A stretch of DNA of 64,000 bases from Amycolatopsis sp. cg9. Its GTDB lineage: Bacteria > Actinomycetota > Actinomycetes > Mycobacteriales > Pseudonocardiaceae. The notes below the pieces were generated by a model. It had not been told where the DNA came from, made no database searches, and worked only from the letters and a program-made list of their open reading frames with translations. Below are positions 1-8,340 of the stretch, piece by piece (within the stretch, counting starts at the first letter, position 1; the number at the start of each line of letters is the position of its first letter). A program made the translations under genes and the position numbers. The stretch lies in assembly GCF_041346945.1 (NCBI RefSeq), contig NZ_CP166850.1:6618501-6682500 (forward strand), given 5' to 3'.

Positions 1-1462
1 TGCGGTGCCCGCGCCGGAACCGGTGCGCGGTCGGCCAGAGCGTGACCCGGACGCCGGCGAGTTCGTCCGCGTTCGTCAAGCTGGTGAGGCCGTCGCAGAC
101 ATTCACCGAGCGGCCAGCCGGATCGACGTCGCACAGCCGGACGAAGACGTCGGCGAACCGCAGGCTGGAGCGGAACCGGATTTCCGCGCTCACCTCACCG
201 ACGATTTCCACGTCTTCGCCGAGTGCGGCCGTCGTGTAGGTGAGGACGTCGGCGCGGGCCTCCAGTGCCGCGTTGTCGACCCGGCCCGCGTCGGGGGCCA
301 TGCGCACGCCACCGGCCGCGGGCGTCGGATCCGCGGGGTCGTAGCGGTAGCGGTCCGGTGCGGAACCGGCGGGCTCCCCGGTCGACAGGGCGCCACCGGG
401 CTGGAGGTGGAACCGTTGCGGCGCATAGCCTTCCGGCGGCCACGACGCGAAGTCGCGCCAGTCTTCCTCGCCCATGACGTACAGCCGGACCGGCGCCCGT
501 TCCGGCGGTTCCTCGCCGCGGGCGTGCGCGAGCCCGAACTCGAGGGTTTCCCGCAGGGCCAGGCCCGCGCCGCTGAGCAGGTCGGCGCGGCCGGCGTGGG
601 TCCACGGCCCGACGGTGAGCCGCGGCCGCCGCCCGGCGTCCTGCAGGGCCCGGAAGTCGCGGAGCTGGCCCGGCAGGAAGATGTCGTACCAGCCGCCGAT
701 CGAGCTGACGGGCACGGTGACGCCGGCGACGCGGGACCGGTGGTCGGCCGCGGCCCAGTGCGGGTCGTGCTCCGGGCGGGTGAGGATGTCCTGGAGGTAG
801 CCGGAGCGGTGGCCGATGGCGACGACGTCGGCCTGGGAGAGCGGGAGCGTGGTCAGTGCCCGCGCGAGCTTCTTGGCCTGGGCGCGCTGCCGCAGCAGTG
901 CGAAACGGCGCTCCTGGACCGCGACCTGGACGCCCCAGCCGAACGGTGTCTCCAGCGAAAAGCCGTCCTCGCGCAGGAATTCCAGCGTCAGCCCGGATTC
1001 GGTGACGTGCGGGATCATCGCCTTGACCTGCGGCGGCAGCCGGTCGGCGACGGCCCACTGCACGTACCCCAGGTAGCTGGCGCCGGTGAGCACGAGGGCG
1101 TCGCCGAACCACGGCTGCGCGATCACCCAGTCCAGCGTCGCCAGGCCGTCTTCGCGTTCCTGGCGCAGCGGGTCGAAGCCGCCGCCGGACCCGAAGCCGC
1201 CGCGGGTGCTCTGCACGAGCACCTGGAAGCCGCGTTCCGCCAGCGGCCGGGCCAGGATCGAGCCGAACACGCCCCGCCGCCCGTACGGCGTGCGCAGCAA
1301 CGCGGTCGGCAGTCCGGCGCCCGTGCGCGGTGCCCACCGGTCGGCGAGCAGCTCGGCGCCGTCGGGCATCGGGACGCGCAGGTCTCGCTGGACGACGAGG
1401 TCCCGGGTGGCCGGGCCGGGCAGCTTCAGCAGGCGTTCGGCGAGCAGGCTGATCGGCTTCAC
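1..1462 (-). CDS. CocE/NonD family hydrolase (X-Pro dipeptidyl-peptidase type), 3' end outside window
   Basis: Alpha/beta hydrolase of the cocaine-esterase/X-Pro dipeptidyl peptidase family, acting on esters or peptides in the cytoplasm; the substrate cannot be read from sequence. The nucleophile elbow GASYLGYVQW carries Ser129. A GGWYD segment and a GPWTH segment further on match the places of the catalytic Asp and His in this family. The last visible residues (LWPTAHRFRRGHR) belong to the C-terminal jelly-roll domain, so little is missing. I start it at the GTG at 1462 because that gives a GTGA overlap with the upstream TetR gene; the product then begins VKPISLLAERLL. The two genes form one operon, so the TetR protein probably controls it. 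Confidence 0.85.
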   Translation of the reverse strand, partial: MKPISLLAERLLKLPGPATRDLVVQRDLRVPMPDGAELLADRWAPRTGAGLPTALLRTPYGRRGVFGSILARPLAERGFQVLVQSTRGGFGSGGGFDPLRQEREDGLATLDWVIAQPWFGDALVLTGASYLGYVQWAVADRLPPQVKAMIPHVTESGLTLEFLREDGFSLETPFGWGVQVAVQERRFALLRQRAQAKKLARALTTLPLSQADVVAIGHRSGYLQDILTRPEHDPHWAAADHRSRVAGVTVPVSSIGGWYDIFLPGQLRDFRALQDAGRRPRLTVGPWTHAGRADLLSGAGLALRETLEFGLAHARGEEPPERAPVRLYVMGEEDWRDFASWPPEGYAPQRFHLQPGGALSTGEPAGSAPDRYRYDPADPTPAAGGVRMAPDAGRVDNAALEARADVLTYTTAALGEDVEIVGEVSAEIRFRSSLRFADVFVRLCDVDPAGRSVNVCDGLTSLTNADELAGVRVTLWPTAHRFRRGHR

Positions 1463-2052
1463 CGGGACTCCTTCGTGAGCAGGTCGGTCACGACCGAGCG
1501 CACCCGCTCCAGCCGGTCGGTGAACCCGGCGGCGTCGAGCGGCTCCGGCCCCTCGACGACCCAGGTGTTGACGACCGCGGCGGCACCGCCGGTCAGGAAG
1601 GCGGCCAGGTCTTCGACGCCCTGCGCGTCGAGCCGGTCGCCGAGCACCCGGCCGATGTGCTGCCGGTTGAGTGGGAGGAACACGCTGGTCAGCGCTTTGT
1701 TGAGGGCGAACGCGGCCGGGCCGGTGAGCAGGGCCCGGTAGAACCGCCGGTGCGCGGCGAAGTGGCGGGCGAGGGCGAGCAGGGCCGCGCGGTCGTCGGG
1801 TTCGGGCGGGCCGTCCAGGAGCTCGCGCCGGACGAGGTCGAGCGCGGCTTCGAGGACGAGCGCGTCCCGGTCGCCGAACTGCTGGTAGAGCACCTGGCGG
1901 CTGACGTCGGCGGCGCCGGCGATGTCGGACACCGGCACGGCGGCCGTCCCCCGTTCGCCGACCAGCTCGACGGCGGCCCGCATCAGCGCGGTCCGCGACC
2001 GGCGCACCCGCCGGTCCTTCGCCGGCGCCTCGGTCGTCCACTCGGCTGACAT
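1459..2052 (-). CDS. TetR family transcriptional regulator
   Basis: A 197-residue TetR-type repressor. The N-terminal helix-turn-helix lies at about residues 18-65 (VSDIAGAADVSRQVLYQQFG recognition region), followed by a typical all-helical ligand domain. It is translationally coupled to the CocE-type hydrolase downstream and divergent from a zinc alcohol dehydrogenase. A clean inverted repeat overlaps its own start codon, so autorepression and control of both flanking genes is likely. The ligand is unknown. Confidence 0.9.
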   Translation of the reverse strand: MSAEWTTEAPAKDRRVRRSRTALMRAAVELVGERGTAAVPVSDIAGAADVSRQVLYQQFGDRDALVLEAALDLVRRELLDGPPEPDDRAALLALARHFAAHRRFYRALLTGPAAFALNKALTSVFLPLNRQHIGRVLGDRLDAQGVEDLAAFLTGGAAAVVNTWVVEGPEPLDAAGFTDRLERVRSVVTDLLTKESR

Positions 2053-2074
2053 GTGTTCGATAATGAACAGGTGT
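2049..2074. promoter_or_regulatory. Probable TetR operator between divergent genes
   Basis: Interrupted palindrome of the form ACA-n2-TGTTC-n6-GAACA-n2-TGT. It covers the ATG of the TetR gene and the 5' side of the 54-bp gap before the alcohol dehydrogenase. Size and placement are usual for an autoregulated TetR site; binding is inferred. Confidence 0.6.
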
Positions 2075-2106
2075 CAAGAAAAAGGCAAGCGTGCGAGCAT
2101 GCACCC

Positions 2107-3120
2107 ATGTCTTCGATCATGCGGGCGTTCGTGCTCACCGGGCCCCGCGAGTACTCCGTGCAGGAGGTGCCGTCACCGGTGGCGTTGCCGGGTGAGGTCG
2201 TCGTCGACGTCGAACGCGCCGGCGTGTGCGGCACCGATGTCGAGTTCTTCACCGGCGAGATGCCCTACCTGCACGACGGCCACGCCGCCTACCCGATGCG
2301 GCTCGGGCACGAATGGGCGGGCACGGTCTCGGCGGTGGGGGACGGCGTCGACCCCGCCTGGCTCGGCCGCCGGGTCATGGGCGACACGATGCTCGGCGAC
2401 CGGACGTGCCGCCGCTGCCGGAAAGGCCACCAGCACACCTGTGAGCAGCGCGAGGAGGTCGGCATCCGCGGGGGCCGGCCCGGCGCGCTGGCGGAGCGGC
2501 TCGCCGTCCCGGCGTGGTCGCTGCACGCGTTGCCGGACTCGGTCGACGCCGTCCTCGGCGCCCTGGTCGAACCCGGCGGCAACGCCCTGCGCGCGGCGCG
2601 GGCGTCCGGCGCCGGGCCGGGGGACCGGGCGCTCGTGCTCGGGCCGGGGACGATCGGGCTGCTGACGGCGATGTTCCTGCGGGCCGCGGGTGCCGAGGTG
2701 CACCTGATGGGCGTGGCCGGCCCGGACTTCCCGCGGAGCCTGGGTTTCACCGGCGTCTGGACCCGCGACACGCTGCCGGACCTGCCCTTCGACGCGGTCG
2801 TCGACGCCACCGGCGCGGCCGGCGCGCCCGCGCTCGCCGTGGACCTCGTGGAGCCCGCCGGGCGGGTCGTCTGCATCGGCCTGTCGGGCGACCCCAGCCG
2901 GGTGGACACGCGTGCGCTGGTCTTCAAGGACGTCACGGCGGTCGGCGTCCTGTCGGCGTCACCGGGGCTGGCGGAGACGATCGAGGCGTACGCGAGCGGA
3001 GCGGTCGACCCGCGGCCCCTGGTGGGGGCGACGGTCGGCCTCGACGAGGTGGGCGCGGTGCTGGCGGGCGAGCGGCCCGGCGGCGCCGGCCCGAAGGTCC
3101 ACATCGACCCCCGCCGCTAG
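2107..3120 (+). CDS. Zinc-dependent alcohol dehydrogenase (MDR superfamily)
   Basis: Medium-chain dehydrogenase/reductase of 337 residues that would oxidise an alcohol or polyol with NAD(P). Catalytic zinc ligands are visible as Cys41 (VCGTD) and His68-Glu69 (GHEWAG). The Rossmann motif is GPGTIGLL. The structural-zinc lobe is odd: the usual four-cysteine set reads Asp98, Cys101, Cys104, Cys112, so the first cysteine is replaced by aspartate. The start at 2107 (MSSIMRAF) fits the family N-terminus; an in-frame ATG at 2119 is an alternative. It is divergent from the TetR/CocE operon and probably shares its operator. The substrate is not predictable. Confidence 0.85.
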   Translation: MSSIMRAFVLTGPREYSVQEVPSPVALPGEVVVDVERAGVCGTDVEFFTGEMPYLHDGHAAYPMRLGHEWAGTVSAVGDGVDPAWLGRRVMGDTMLGDRTCRRCRKGHQHTCEQREEVGIRGGRPGALAERLAVPAWSLHALPDSVDAVLGALVEPGGNALRAARASGAGPGDRALVLGPGTIGLLTAMFLRAAGAEVHLMGVAGPDFPRSLGFTGVWTRDTLPDLPFDAVVDATGAAGAPALAVDLVEPAGRVVCIGLSGDPSRVDTRALVFKDVTAVGVLSASPGLAETIEAYASGAVDPRPLVGATVGLDEVGAVLAGERPGGAGPKVHIDPRR

Positions 3121-3137
3121 GTGCGCGCGTCCGGGCA

Positions 3138-3224
3138 ATGCGCCCCAATGTGGCGTTGGGTGCGCTGGACGCACCGAACGCCACATTGGGTGCGCTGGAC
3201 GCACCGAACGCCACATTGGGGCGC
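3138..3224. repeat. Palindromic interspersed element, copy 1
   Basis: The outer arms GCGCCCCAATGTGGCGTT and AACGCCACATTGGGGCGC are perfect inverted repeats. Between them lie two units of a shorter hairpin, GGTGCG-ctgga-CGCACC, each followed by GAACGCCACATTGG. The element lies in the gap between two converging genes, where it could act as a bidirectional terminator. A second copy of the family is at 14488-14572. Confidence 0.85.
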
Positions 3225-3245
3225 TTGGGCCGTGGGACACCCGCG

Positions 3246-4775
3246 CTAGGTCCTCGGCGACGCGAGGGTGGTGGGCCGGGCGCGGCCGCGCAGCACCACT
3301 TCGTCCTTCGCCACCCACTGGGCCGCCTCGGTTTCCGTGGCGGACTCGACCGCCGTCCAGGACGCGAGGAGGCGGGCGGGTGCGTTCTTCGCCAGTTCGG
3401 TCAGCCGGGCGGCCTCGTTGACCGGGTCGCCGATCACCGTGTACTCGAAGCGGCGCGGGTCGCCGACGTTGCCCGCGACCGCGTCGCCGGTGGCCACGCC
3501 GATGCCGGCCGGGCCGTCCGGGACCTCCGCGGCCAGGCGGCGGGCGATCGCGCGGCCGGCGGCCAGTGCGCACGTCGCGTGGTCGCCGAGCGGGGCGGGG
3601 GCGCCGAAGACCGCCAGCGCGGCGTCGCCGACGAATTTGTTGAGCAGCCCGTGGTGCCGGTCGACCTCGTCGACCACGACGGCGAAGAACCGGTTGAGCA
3701 GGTCCACGACCTCCTCCGGCGGGCGGCTCGCGGCGAGCGCGGTCGACCCGACGAGGTCGACGAACAGCACCGACACCGTCCGCACCGTGCCGCCCAGCTC
3801 GGTGGCCGTGCGCATGGCCTCGATCGCGACCTCGTGGCCGACGTGCCTGCCGAACAGGTCGCGCAGCCGCTCGCGCTCGGCCAGCCCGGCCGCCATCCCG
3901 TTGAACCCGGCCTGCAGCAGGCCGAGCTCGGTGCCGTCGTAGACCGGGATCTCCACCGCGAAGTCGCCGGCCCGGACGCGGCCCAGCGCGTCCTGGACCG
4001 CGGTGATCGGGTTGACCACCGCGCGGGCGGTGAACACCGTGACCAGCAGGCCGAAGCACAGCACGACCAGCCCGAGGGCGATCACCGACACCGCGAGCTT
4101 CGTGGTCGACACGTCGCCGCGGACCCAGGCCAGCACCGCGGTCACCACCAGCCCGGCCACCGGCACCCCGGTACCGAGGCCCCAGAACAGCAGCATCCGC
4201 AGGTTGACGCCGCCGGTGACCGGGCGCGGCGGCGTCGTGCCCGCCAGCGCCAGCGCCGCGTACGGCCGCAGCGCGAACTCGCCGAACAGGTAGGCGATGG
4301 CGCAGACGACGACGGCGGCGAAGGCGACGACCAGCAGCTCGGTCAGCACGACCGACGGCTGCACGAGCGCCGCGAGCCCGCCGAACAGCAGCGTCGCGAC
4401 GCCCCACAGCACGGCCTGGACCACGGTGAGGCGCAGCGGGACGCGCAGGCTCGCGGTGCGTTCGGCGTCGGTGGGCCGGCGTCCCTCGGCCGCCCAGCGC
4501 AGCGTCCGCAGCGCGCCGCCGGTACCCCACAGCGTGCCGACGACGACCGCCGAAGCGACGTACACGGGGACCGCGATCGCCGTCACCCGGACGAGGTCGC
4601 CCGACATCCCGGGCGCCGGCATGAGCAGCGCCGCCAGCCCGACGACGACCAGCGCGCCGATGACGTTGGTGGCGATCAACGCGGCCGTGAGCAGCCGCTG
4701 GACCCGCCGTCGCAGCGCGGGGACGTTCTGGTCGAGTGGGCCGAGCAGCCCCGAGCCGTACGGCAGCGGTTTCAC
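3246..4775 (-). CDS. Membrane-bound class III adenylate/guanylate cyclase with HAMP domain
   Basis: Makes a cyclic nucleotide from NTP at the inner face of the membrane. The 509-residue protein has about six transmembrane helices in its first 250 residues, a HAMP linker at roughly 250-305 (beginning near VVNPITAVQDALGRV), and a class III catalytic domain from about 325 to the end. Metal-binding aspartates are Asp340 (VLFVDLVGS) and Asp384 (KFVGDAAL), and the NEAAR segment carries the transition-state Asn and Arg. I use the GTG at 4775 (VKPLPYGSGLL) because a longer frame would run through the divergent promoter. It is transcribed alone. Family members respond to signals sensed by the membrane part; the signal here is unknown. 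Confidence 0.88.
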   Translation of the reverse strand: MKPLPYGSGLLGPLDQNVPALRRRVQRLLTAALIATNVIGALVVVGLAALLMPAPGMSGDLVRVTAIAVPVYVASAVVVGTLWGTGGALRTLRWAAEGRRPTDAERTASLRVPLRLTVVQAVLWGVATLLFGGLAALVQPSVVLTELLVVAFAAVVVCAIAYLFGEFALRPYAALALAGTTPPRPVTGGVNLRMLLFWGLGTGVPVAGLVVTAVLAWVRGDVSTTKLAVSVIALGLVVLCFGLLVTVFTARAVVNPITAVQDALGRVRAGDFAVEIPVYDGTELGLLQAGFNGMAAGLAERERLRDLFGRHVGHEVAIEAMRTATELGGTVRTVSVLFVDLVGSTALAASRPPEEVVDLLNRFFAVVVDEVDRHHGLLNKFVGDAALAVFGAPAPLGDHATCALAAGRAIARRLAAEVPDGPAGIGVATGDAVAGNVGDPRRFEYTVIGDPVNEAARLTELAKNAPARLLASWTAVESATETEAAQWVAKDEVVLRGRARPTTLASPRT

Positions 4776-4829
4776 TCGCCGAGTGTACGACTGTTCACTC
4801 AAATGGTCTCCAGAGGGCGTACAAGTATG

Positions 4830-4846
4830 TGTTACGGTTGGTAACA
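4830..4846. promoter_or_regulatory. Inverted repeat in divergent promoter region
   Basis: Perfect arms TGTTAC and GTAACA around a 5-bp centre, 36 bp upstream of the diiron oxygenase gene. A further CGGTAACA half-copy follows at 4855-4862. This looks like a repressor site controlling the oxygenase/reductase operon, but no regulator gene is adjacent, so the binding protein is unknown. Confidence 0.45.
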
Positions 4847-4881
4847 GTGAACTTCGGTAACACCTGACGAGGAGGCCGGCC

Positions 4882-5784
4882 ATGACGAGCATCGGCGAAG
4901 CGGGCGTGTCGGACCGGGAGACCGTGGCGCGGCGCCTGCTCGACTCGTCCGAGCAGCTCTCCTACGACCCCGTCAAGGAGGTCGACTGGGAGACGCCGCT
5001 GGACACGGACTACCACGGCGCGAGCCCGGAGTGGAGCACGCTCTACGGGACCTCCTACTGGGCGGACATGACCCCGGAGCAGCAGCGTGAGCTGACCCGC
5101 CAGGAGGCGGCGTCGGTGGCGAGCACCGGGATCTGGTTCGAGATGATCCTCCAGCAGATGGTGCTGCGCGACTTCTACGCCAAGGACCCGACCGACCCGG
5201 CGTTCCAGTGGGCGCTGACCGAGATCGCCGACGAGTGCCGCCACTCGATCATGTTCGCCCGCGGCGCCGCCAAGCTGCGGGCGCCCGCGTACCGGCCGCG
5301 CCGGTTCGTCGTCGAGCTGGGCCGGATCTTCAAGGCCACCGCGACCGGGGAAGCCGCCTACGCGGCGATCCTCGTCGCCGAGGAGGTCCTCGACGTCATG
5401 CAGCGGGACTGGATGCGGGACGAGCGAGTGGTCCCGTTCGTGCGGACCATCAACAACATCCACGTCGTCGAGGAATCGCGGCACATGAAGTTCGCCCGCG
5501 AGGAGACCCGTGAGCGGCTGAAGGGCGCCGGCCGGCTGCGCCGCCAGATCAACGGCTTCGTCGTCGCGGTCGCGTCGTACTTCATCGTCACCAGCATGGT
5601 GAACGCCAAGGTGTACGAGAACGCCGGGCTGGACGGCAAGCGGGCGCGGCGCGAGGCGAAGGCGAACGAGCACCACAAGTCGATGCTGCGCTCGAGCTGC
5701 TCCGGGCTGATGGAGTTCCTGCACTCGGCCGGGCTGCTGACCAAGCCGTCGCTGTGGTTCTACAAGCGCGCGAACCTGATCTGA
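4882..5784 (+). CDS. AurF-like non-haem diiron oxygenase
   Basis: Diiron oxygenase related to the p-aminobenzoate N-oxygenase AurF, 300 residues. Metal-ligand candidates come in the expected order: Glu87 (WFEMIL), Glu118-x2-His121 (DECRH), Glu167/168 (VAEEVLD) and Glu198-x2-His201 (EESRHMKF). A GAGGAGG ribosome-binding site lies just upstream. The next gene begins two bases after this stop and encodes a ferredoxin-NADP reductase, the obvious electron donor. In characterised relatives the reaction is N-oxygenation of an arylamine, but many actinobacterial homologues have no known substrate; no biosynthetic genes surround this pair. Confidence 0.85.
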   Translation: MTSIGEAGVSDRETVARRLLDSSEQLSYDPVKEVDWETPLDTDYHGASPEWSTLYGTSYWADMTPEQQRELTRQEAASVASTGIWFEMILQQMVLRDFYAKDPTDPAFQWALTEIADECRHSIMFARGAAKLRAPAYRPRRFVVELGRIFKATATGEAAYAAILVAEEVLDVMQRDWMRDERVVPFVRTINNIHVVEESRHMKFAREETRERLKGAGRLRRQINGFVVAVASYFIVTSMVNAKVYENAGLDGKRARREAKANEHHKSMLRSSCSGLMEFLHSAGLLTKPSLWFYKRANLI

Positions 5785-5785
5785 C

Positions 5786-7255
5786 ATGGCCTTCGCGATC
5801 ACGCAGACCTGCTGCGCCGACGCGTCCTGCGTGTCGGTCTGCCCGGTCAACTGCATCCACCCGACGCCGGACGAGCCGGACTTCGGGACGACCGACATGC
5901 TCTACGTCGACCCGGGCACGTGCATCGACTGCGGGGCCTGCGCCGACGCCTGCCCGGTCGACGCGATCTTCCCGGCCGGGGCCCTGACCGGGCCGCTCGC
6001 GGTCTACCCGGAGCTCAACGCGGAGTACTACGCGGAGCGGGACGTGCTGGCCGAAGCCACCGTCGCGCCGAACTTCCACCGGTGGGCGCCGCCGTCGTTC
6101 GCCCGGATCCTCCCGAGCGACTTCGCGCCGCTGGACGTCGCGGTCGTCGGCACCGGCCCGGCCGGCATGTACGCGGTCGAGGACCTGTTGCTGCACACCA
6201 ATTCCCGGGTCACCCTCGTCGACCGGCTGGCCGAGGCGGGCGGGCTGATCCGCTACGGCGTCGCGCCCGACCACCCGTCGACGAAGAAGATCGGCGAGAC
6301 GTTCGCGCGCTTCCACGACCACCCGCGGCTCCGCCTGCGGCTCGGCGTCGAAGCGGGCCCGGAACTCGCCACGCGGCACGACGCGGTGATCTACGCGGTC
6401 GGCGCCACGGAGGCCCGCCCCCTCGGGATCCCCGGCGAAGACCTGCCCGGCAGCCTCCCGGCGGCGTCGGTGGTCGGCTGGTACAACGGCCACCCGGACG
6501 TCGAGCCGGACGCCGTCGACCTCTCGGCCGAGCGGGTGGTCGTGGTGGGCACCGGCAACGTCGCCCTCGACATCGCGCGGATCCTGACCGCCGACCCGGC
6601 GTCGCTGGCCGGGACGTCGCTCGCTCCCGCGGCCCTGACCCGGTTGCGGTCGAGCAAGGTGCGCGAGGTCGTGGTGCTGGCCCGGCGCGGCCCCGAAGAC
6701 GCCGCGTACACGCGTTCGGAACTGCTGGCGCTGGCCGCCCGGGGCGACCTCGTCGTGGACGGCCACGACCCGCGCGTCGCCGCGGCGATCGAAGGCGGGG
6801 ACGGGAAAGCCACCTTGCTCCGAGGCCTGCCGCTTGAGGCGGTGGACTGGTCTTCGCCACCTCCGGACGGACGCCGGATCGTGCTGCGGTTCCACTCCTC
6901 GCCGGTCGAGTTCACCGGCGACACCGAGGTCCGGAGCGTGGTCACTTCCGAAGGCGCCGAAATCCCGGCGGGCCGGGTCGTGCGAGCCGCCGGGTTCCGC
7001 GGCGCGCCGGTGGCCGGACTGCCGTTCGACCCGGAAACCGGGACGGTGCCGAACGTCGAGGGCCGGGTCGCGCCCGGGACGTACGTGGCCGGGTGGATCA
7101 AGCGCGGCCCGTCGGGCGGCATCGGGACGAACAAGGCGTGTGCCCGCGAGACGGTCGGTGCCCTGCTGGCGGACGCGGTCGCCGGCCGCCTGCGGGCCCG
7201 CGCACCCCGGCGCGGACTGGCCAGGGTGCTCGGCCGGTCAGCCGCCCGAGGGTGA
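5786..7255 (+). CDS. Ferredoxin-NADP reductase with N-terminal 7Fe-type ferredoxin domain (FprB-like)
   Basis: Passes electrons from NADPH through FAD and iron-sulfur clusters to a partner oxygenase. The N-terminal 60 residues carry two cluster motifs: CCADASCVSVCPVNC, then CIDCGACADACPV. The FAD-binding GTGPAGMYAVEDL follows at about residue 115, the NADP-binding GTGNVALDIARI near 255, and the closing GPSGGIGTNK motif near 435. The layout matches mycobacterial FprB-type reductases. It sits one base after the AurF-like gene, so the pair is co-translated and probably functions together. Its last 18 bases overlap the 3' end of the convergent gene. Confidence 0.9.
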   Translation: MAFAITQTCCADASCVSVCPVNCIHPTPDEPDFGTTDMLYVDPGTCIDCGACADACPVDAIFPAGALTGPLAVYPELNAEYYAERDVLAEATVAPNFHRWAPPSFARILPSDFAPLDVAVVGTGPAGMYAVEDLLLHTNSRVTLVDRLAEAGGLIRYGVAPDHPSTKKIGETFARFHDHPRLRLRLGVEAGPELATRHDAVIYAVGATEARPLGIPGEDLPGSLPAASVVGWYNGHPDVEPDAVDLSAERVVVVGTGNVALDIARILTADPASLAGTSLAPAALTRLRSSKVREVVVLARRGPEDAAYTRSELLALAARGDLVVDGHDPRVAAAIEGGDGKATLLRGLPLEAVDWSSPPPDGRRIVLRFHSSPVEFTGDTEVRSVVTSEGAEIPAGRVVRAAGFRGAPVAGLPFDPETGTVPNVEGRVAPGTYVAGWIKRGPSGGIGTNKACARETVGALLADAVAGRLRARAPRRGLARVLGRSAARG

Positions 7256-7774
7256 ATGGCTGGTGTGGGTGAACTCCACAGTGGACAGCATCGAGGCGTC
7301 CGTCGTGGTGCGTTTGCGGCCGAAGGCGAGGACCTTCGCCGGCTCGACCGCGAACACCGCCGCGTCGTGGCCGCCCTGCCGGAAGCCGTCGTCGGTGGCC
7401 TCGTAGACCCAGCTGCCGTCCCACTTGGCCAGCCAGGCTTCGGCGAGCCGGTCGAGCTTCGCGCGGCCGGTGACGCGGCGGGCGACGCCTTCGACCACGA
7501 CGTCCAGCGCGTCGTCCCAGGAATCGCGGCCGGTGGTCAGCACGACGTTCGGGTTCGCGGTCAGGTTGAGGTACTTCTGCTCGGTTTCGCCGGTCGCGAA
7601 GTGCAGGGTGCCGTCGAGCCGCACCGCGACCAGCGGCGTGACGTGCGGCCGGCCGTCGGCGCGCACCGTGGTGAGCCAGCTGATCTGCGCCGCTTCGAGC
7701 GCCTGTGCGGTTTCGGCCCAGTCCGTGGCCCGGGTGCCGGGGTCGCTGAACCGTTCGTCGAGCCGGGTTTCCAT
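7238..7774 (-). CDS. Pyridoxamine 5'-phosphate oxidase-like (flavin split-barrel) protein
   Basis: A 178-residue flavin or F420 split-barrel protein. The recognisable part is WLTTVRADGRPHVTPL followed by LHFATG and KYLNLTANPNVVLT, the cofactor-phosphate binding strands of this superfamily. A GGAG site precedes the ATG at 7774. It lies two bases downstream of the HxlR gene and shares its operon, so a role in a redox response sensed by HxlR is plausible. Family members include F420-dependent reductases; the cofactor cannot be settled by reading alone. Confidence 0.8.
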   Translation of the reverse strand: METRLDERFSDPGTRATDWAETAQALEAAQISWLTTVRADGRPHVTPLVAVRLDGTLHFATGETEQKYLNLTANPNVVLTTGRDSWDDALDVVVEGVARRVTGRAKLDRLAEAWLAKWDGSWVYEATDDGFRQGGHDAAVFAVEPAKVLAFGRKRTTTDASMLSTVEFTHTSHSPSGG

Positions 7775-7776
7775 CG

Positions 7777-8289
7777 TCACTCCGATCGTCGGCCTGGAAG
7801 GGCCGCCGCGTAGGCGGCCGCGAGGCGCGCCGCGACGGTGGGTCCGTCCGGCGCTGGTGCGCGACGGGTTCCGAGGTGGGTCTCCCGCAGTTCGTCCATG
7901 AAGGCTTCCCACCGCGGGGGACCGCCGTCGGTGAGCACCGCGGCGCGCGCGGCGTATTCGTCGGCGACCGGCAGGTGCCGGACGCCCCACGCGCTGAGCT
8001 GGACGAGCACCGGGACGAGCTCGATCGCCCGCTCGGTGAGGCTGTAGGTGACCTTCTGCTTGTGCGACGGGTCGCCGGCCCGGGTGAGCAGCCCGTGCTC
8101 GACGAGCACGGCGAGCCGGTCGGCCAGCACGTTCGACGAGATCCGTTCGGCGCCGCCGAGCAGCTCGCGGAAGTGCCGGGCGCCGCCGAAGACGACGTCG
8201 CGCAGGACGAGCAGCGTCCACCGGTCGCCGAAGATCTCCAGCGACAGGTTGATGGGGCAGCCGGATCGCGTGTCCCGCACCGCTCTCAC
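7777..8289 (-). CDS. HxlR family transcriptional regulator
   Basis: A 170-residue winged helix-turn-helix regulator. The family signature is clear: the conserved cysteine in SGCPINL at residue 11, FGDRWTLLVLRDV, HFRELL, and ISSNVLADRL. HxlR proteins commonly sense electrophiles or oxidants through that cysteine. The start is a GTG at 8289. It is upstream of, and two bases from, the split-barrel gene, its likely target. The C-terminal 60 residues extend past the core HxlR domain. Confidence 0.88.
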   Translation of the reverse strand: MRAVRDTRSGCPINLSLEIFGDRWTLLVLRDVVFGGARHFRELLGGAERISSNVLADRLAVLVEHGLLTRAGDPSHKQKVTYSLTERAIELVPVLVQLSAWGVRHLPVADEYAARAAVLTDGGPPRWEAFMDELRETHLGTRRAPAPDGPTVAARLAAAYAAALPGRRSE

Positions 8290-8340
8290 CTCGAAACTGG
8301 TTCCATTACGAGAGCAGTATAGGCGGCGGGCGGCCCCCGG

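Noticed and set aside
5..1741. Long open frame on the plus strand opposite the CocE and TetR genes
   Set aside because: The translation is rich in Arg, Gly and Ala with no domain; the minus strand carries clear hydrolase and TetR motifs. It is a shadow caused by high GC.
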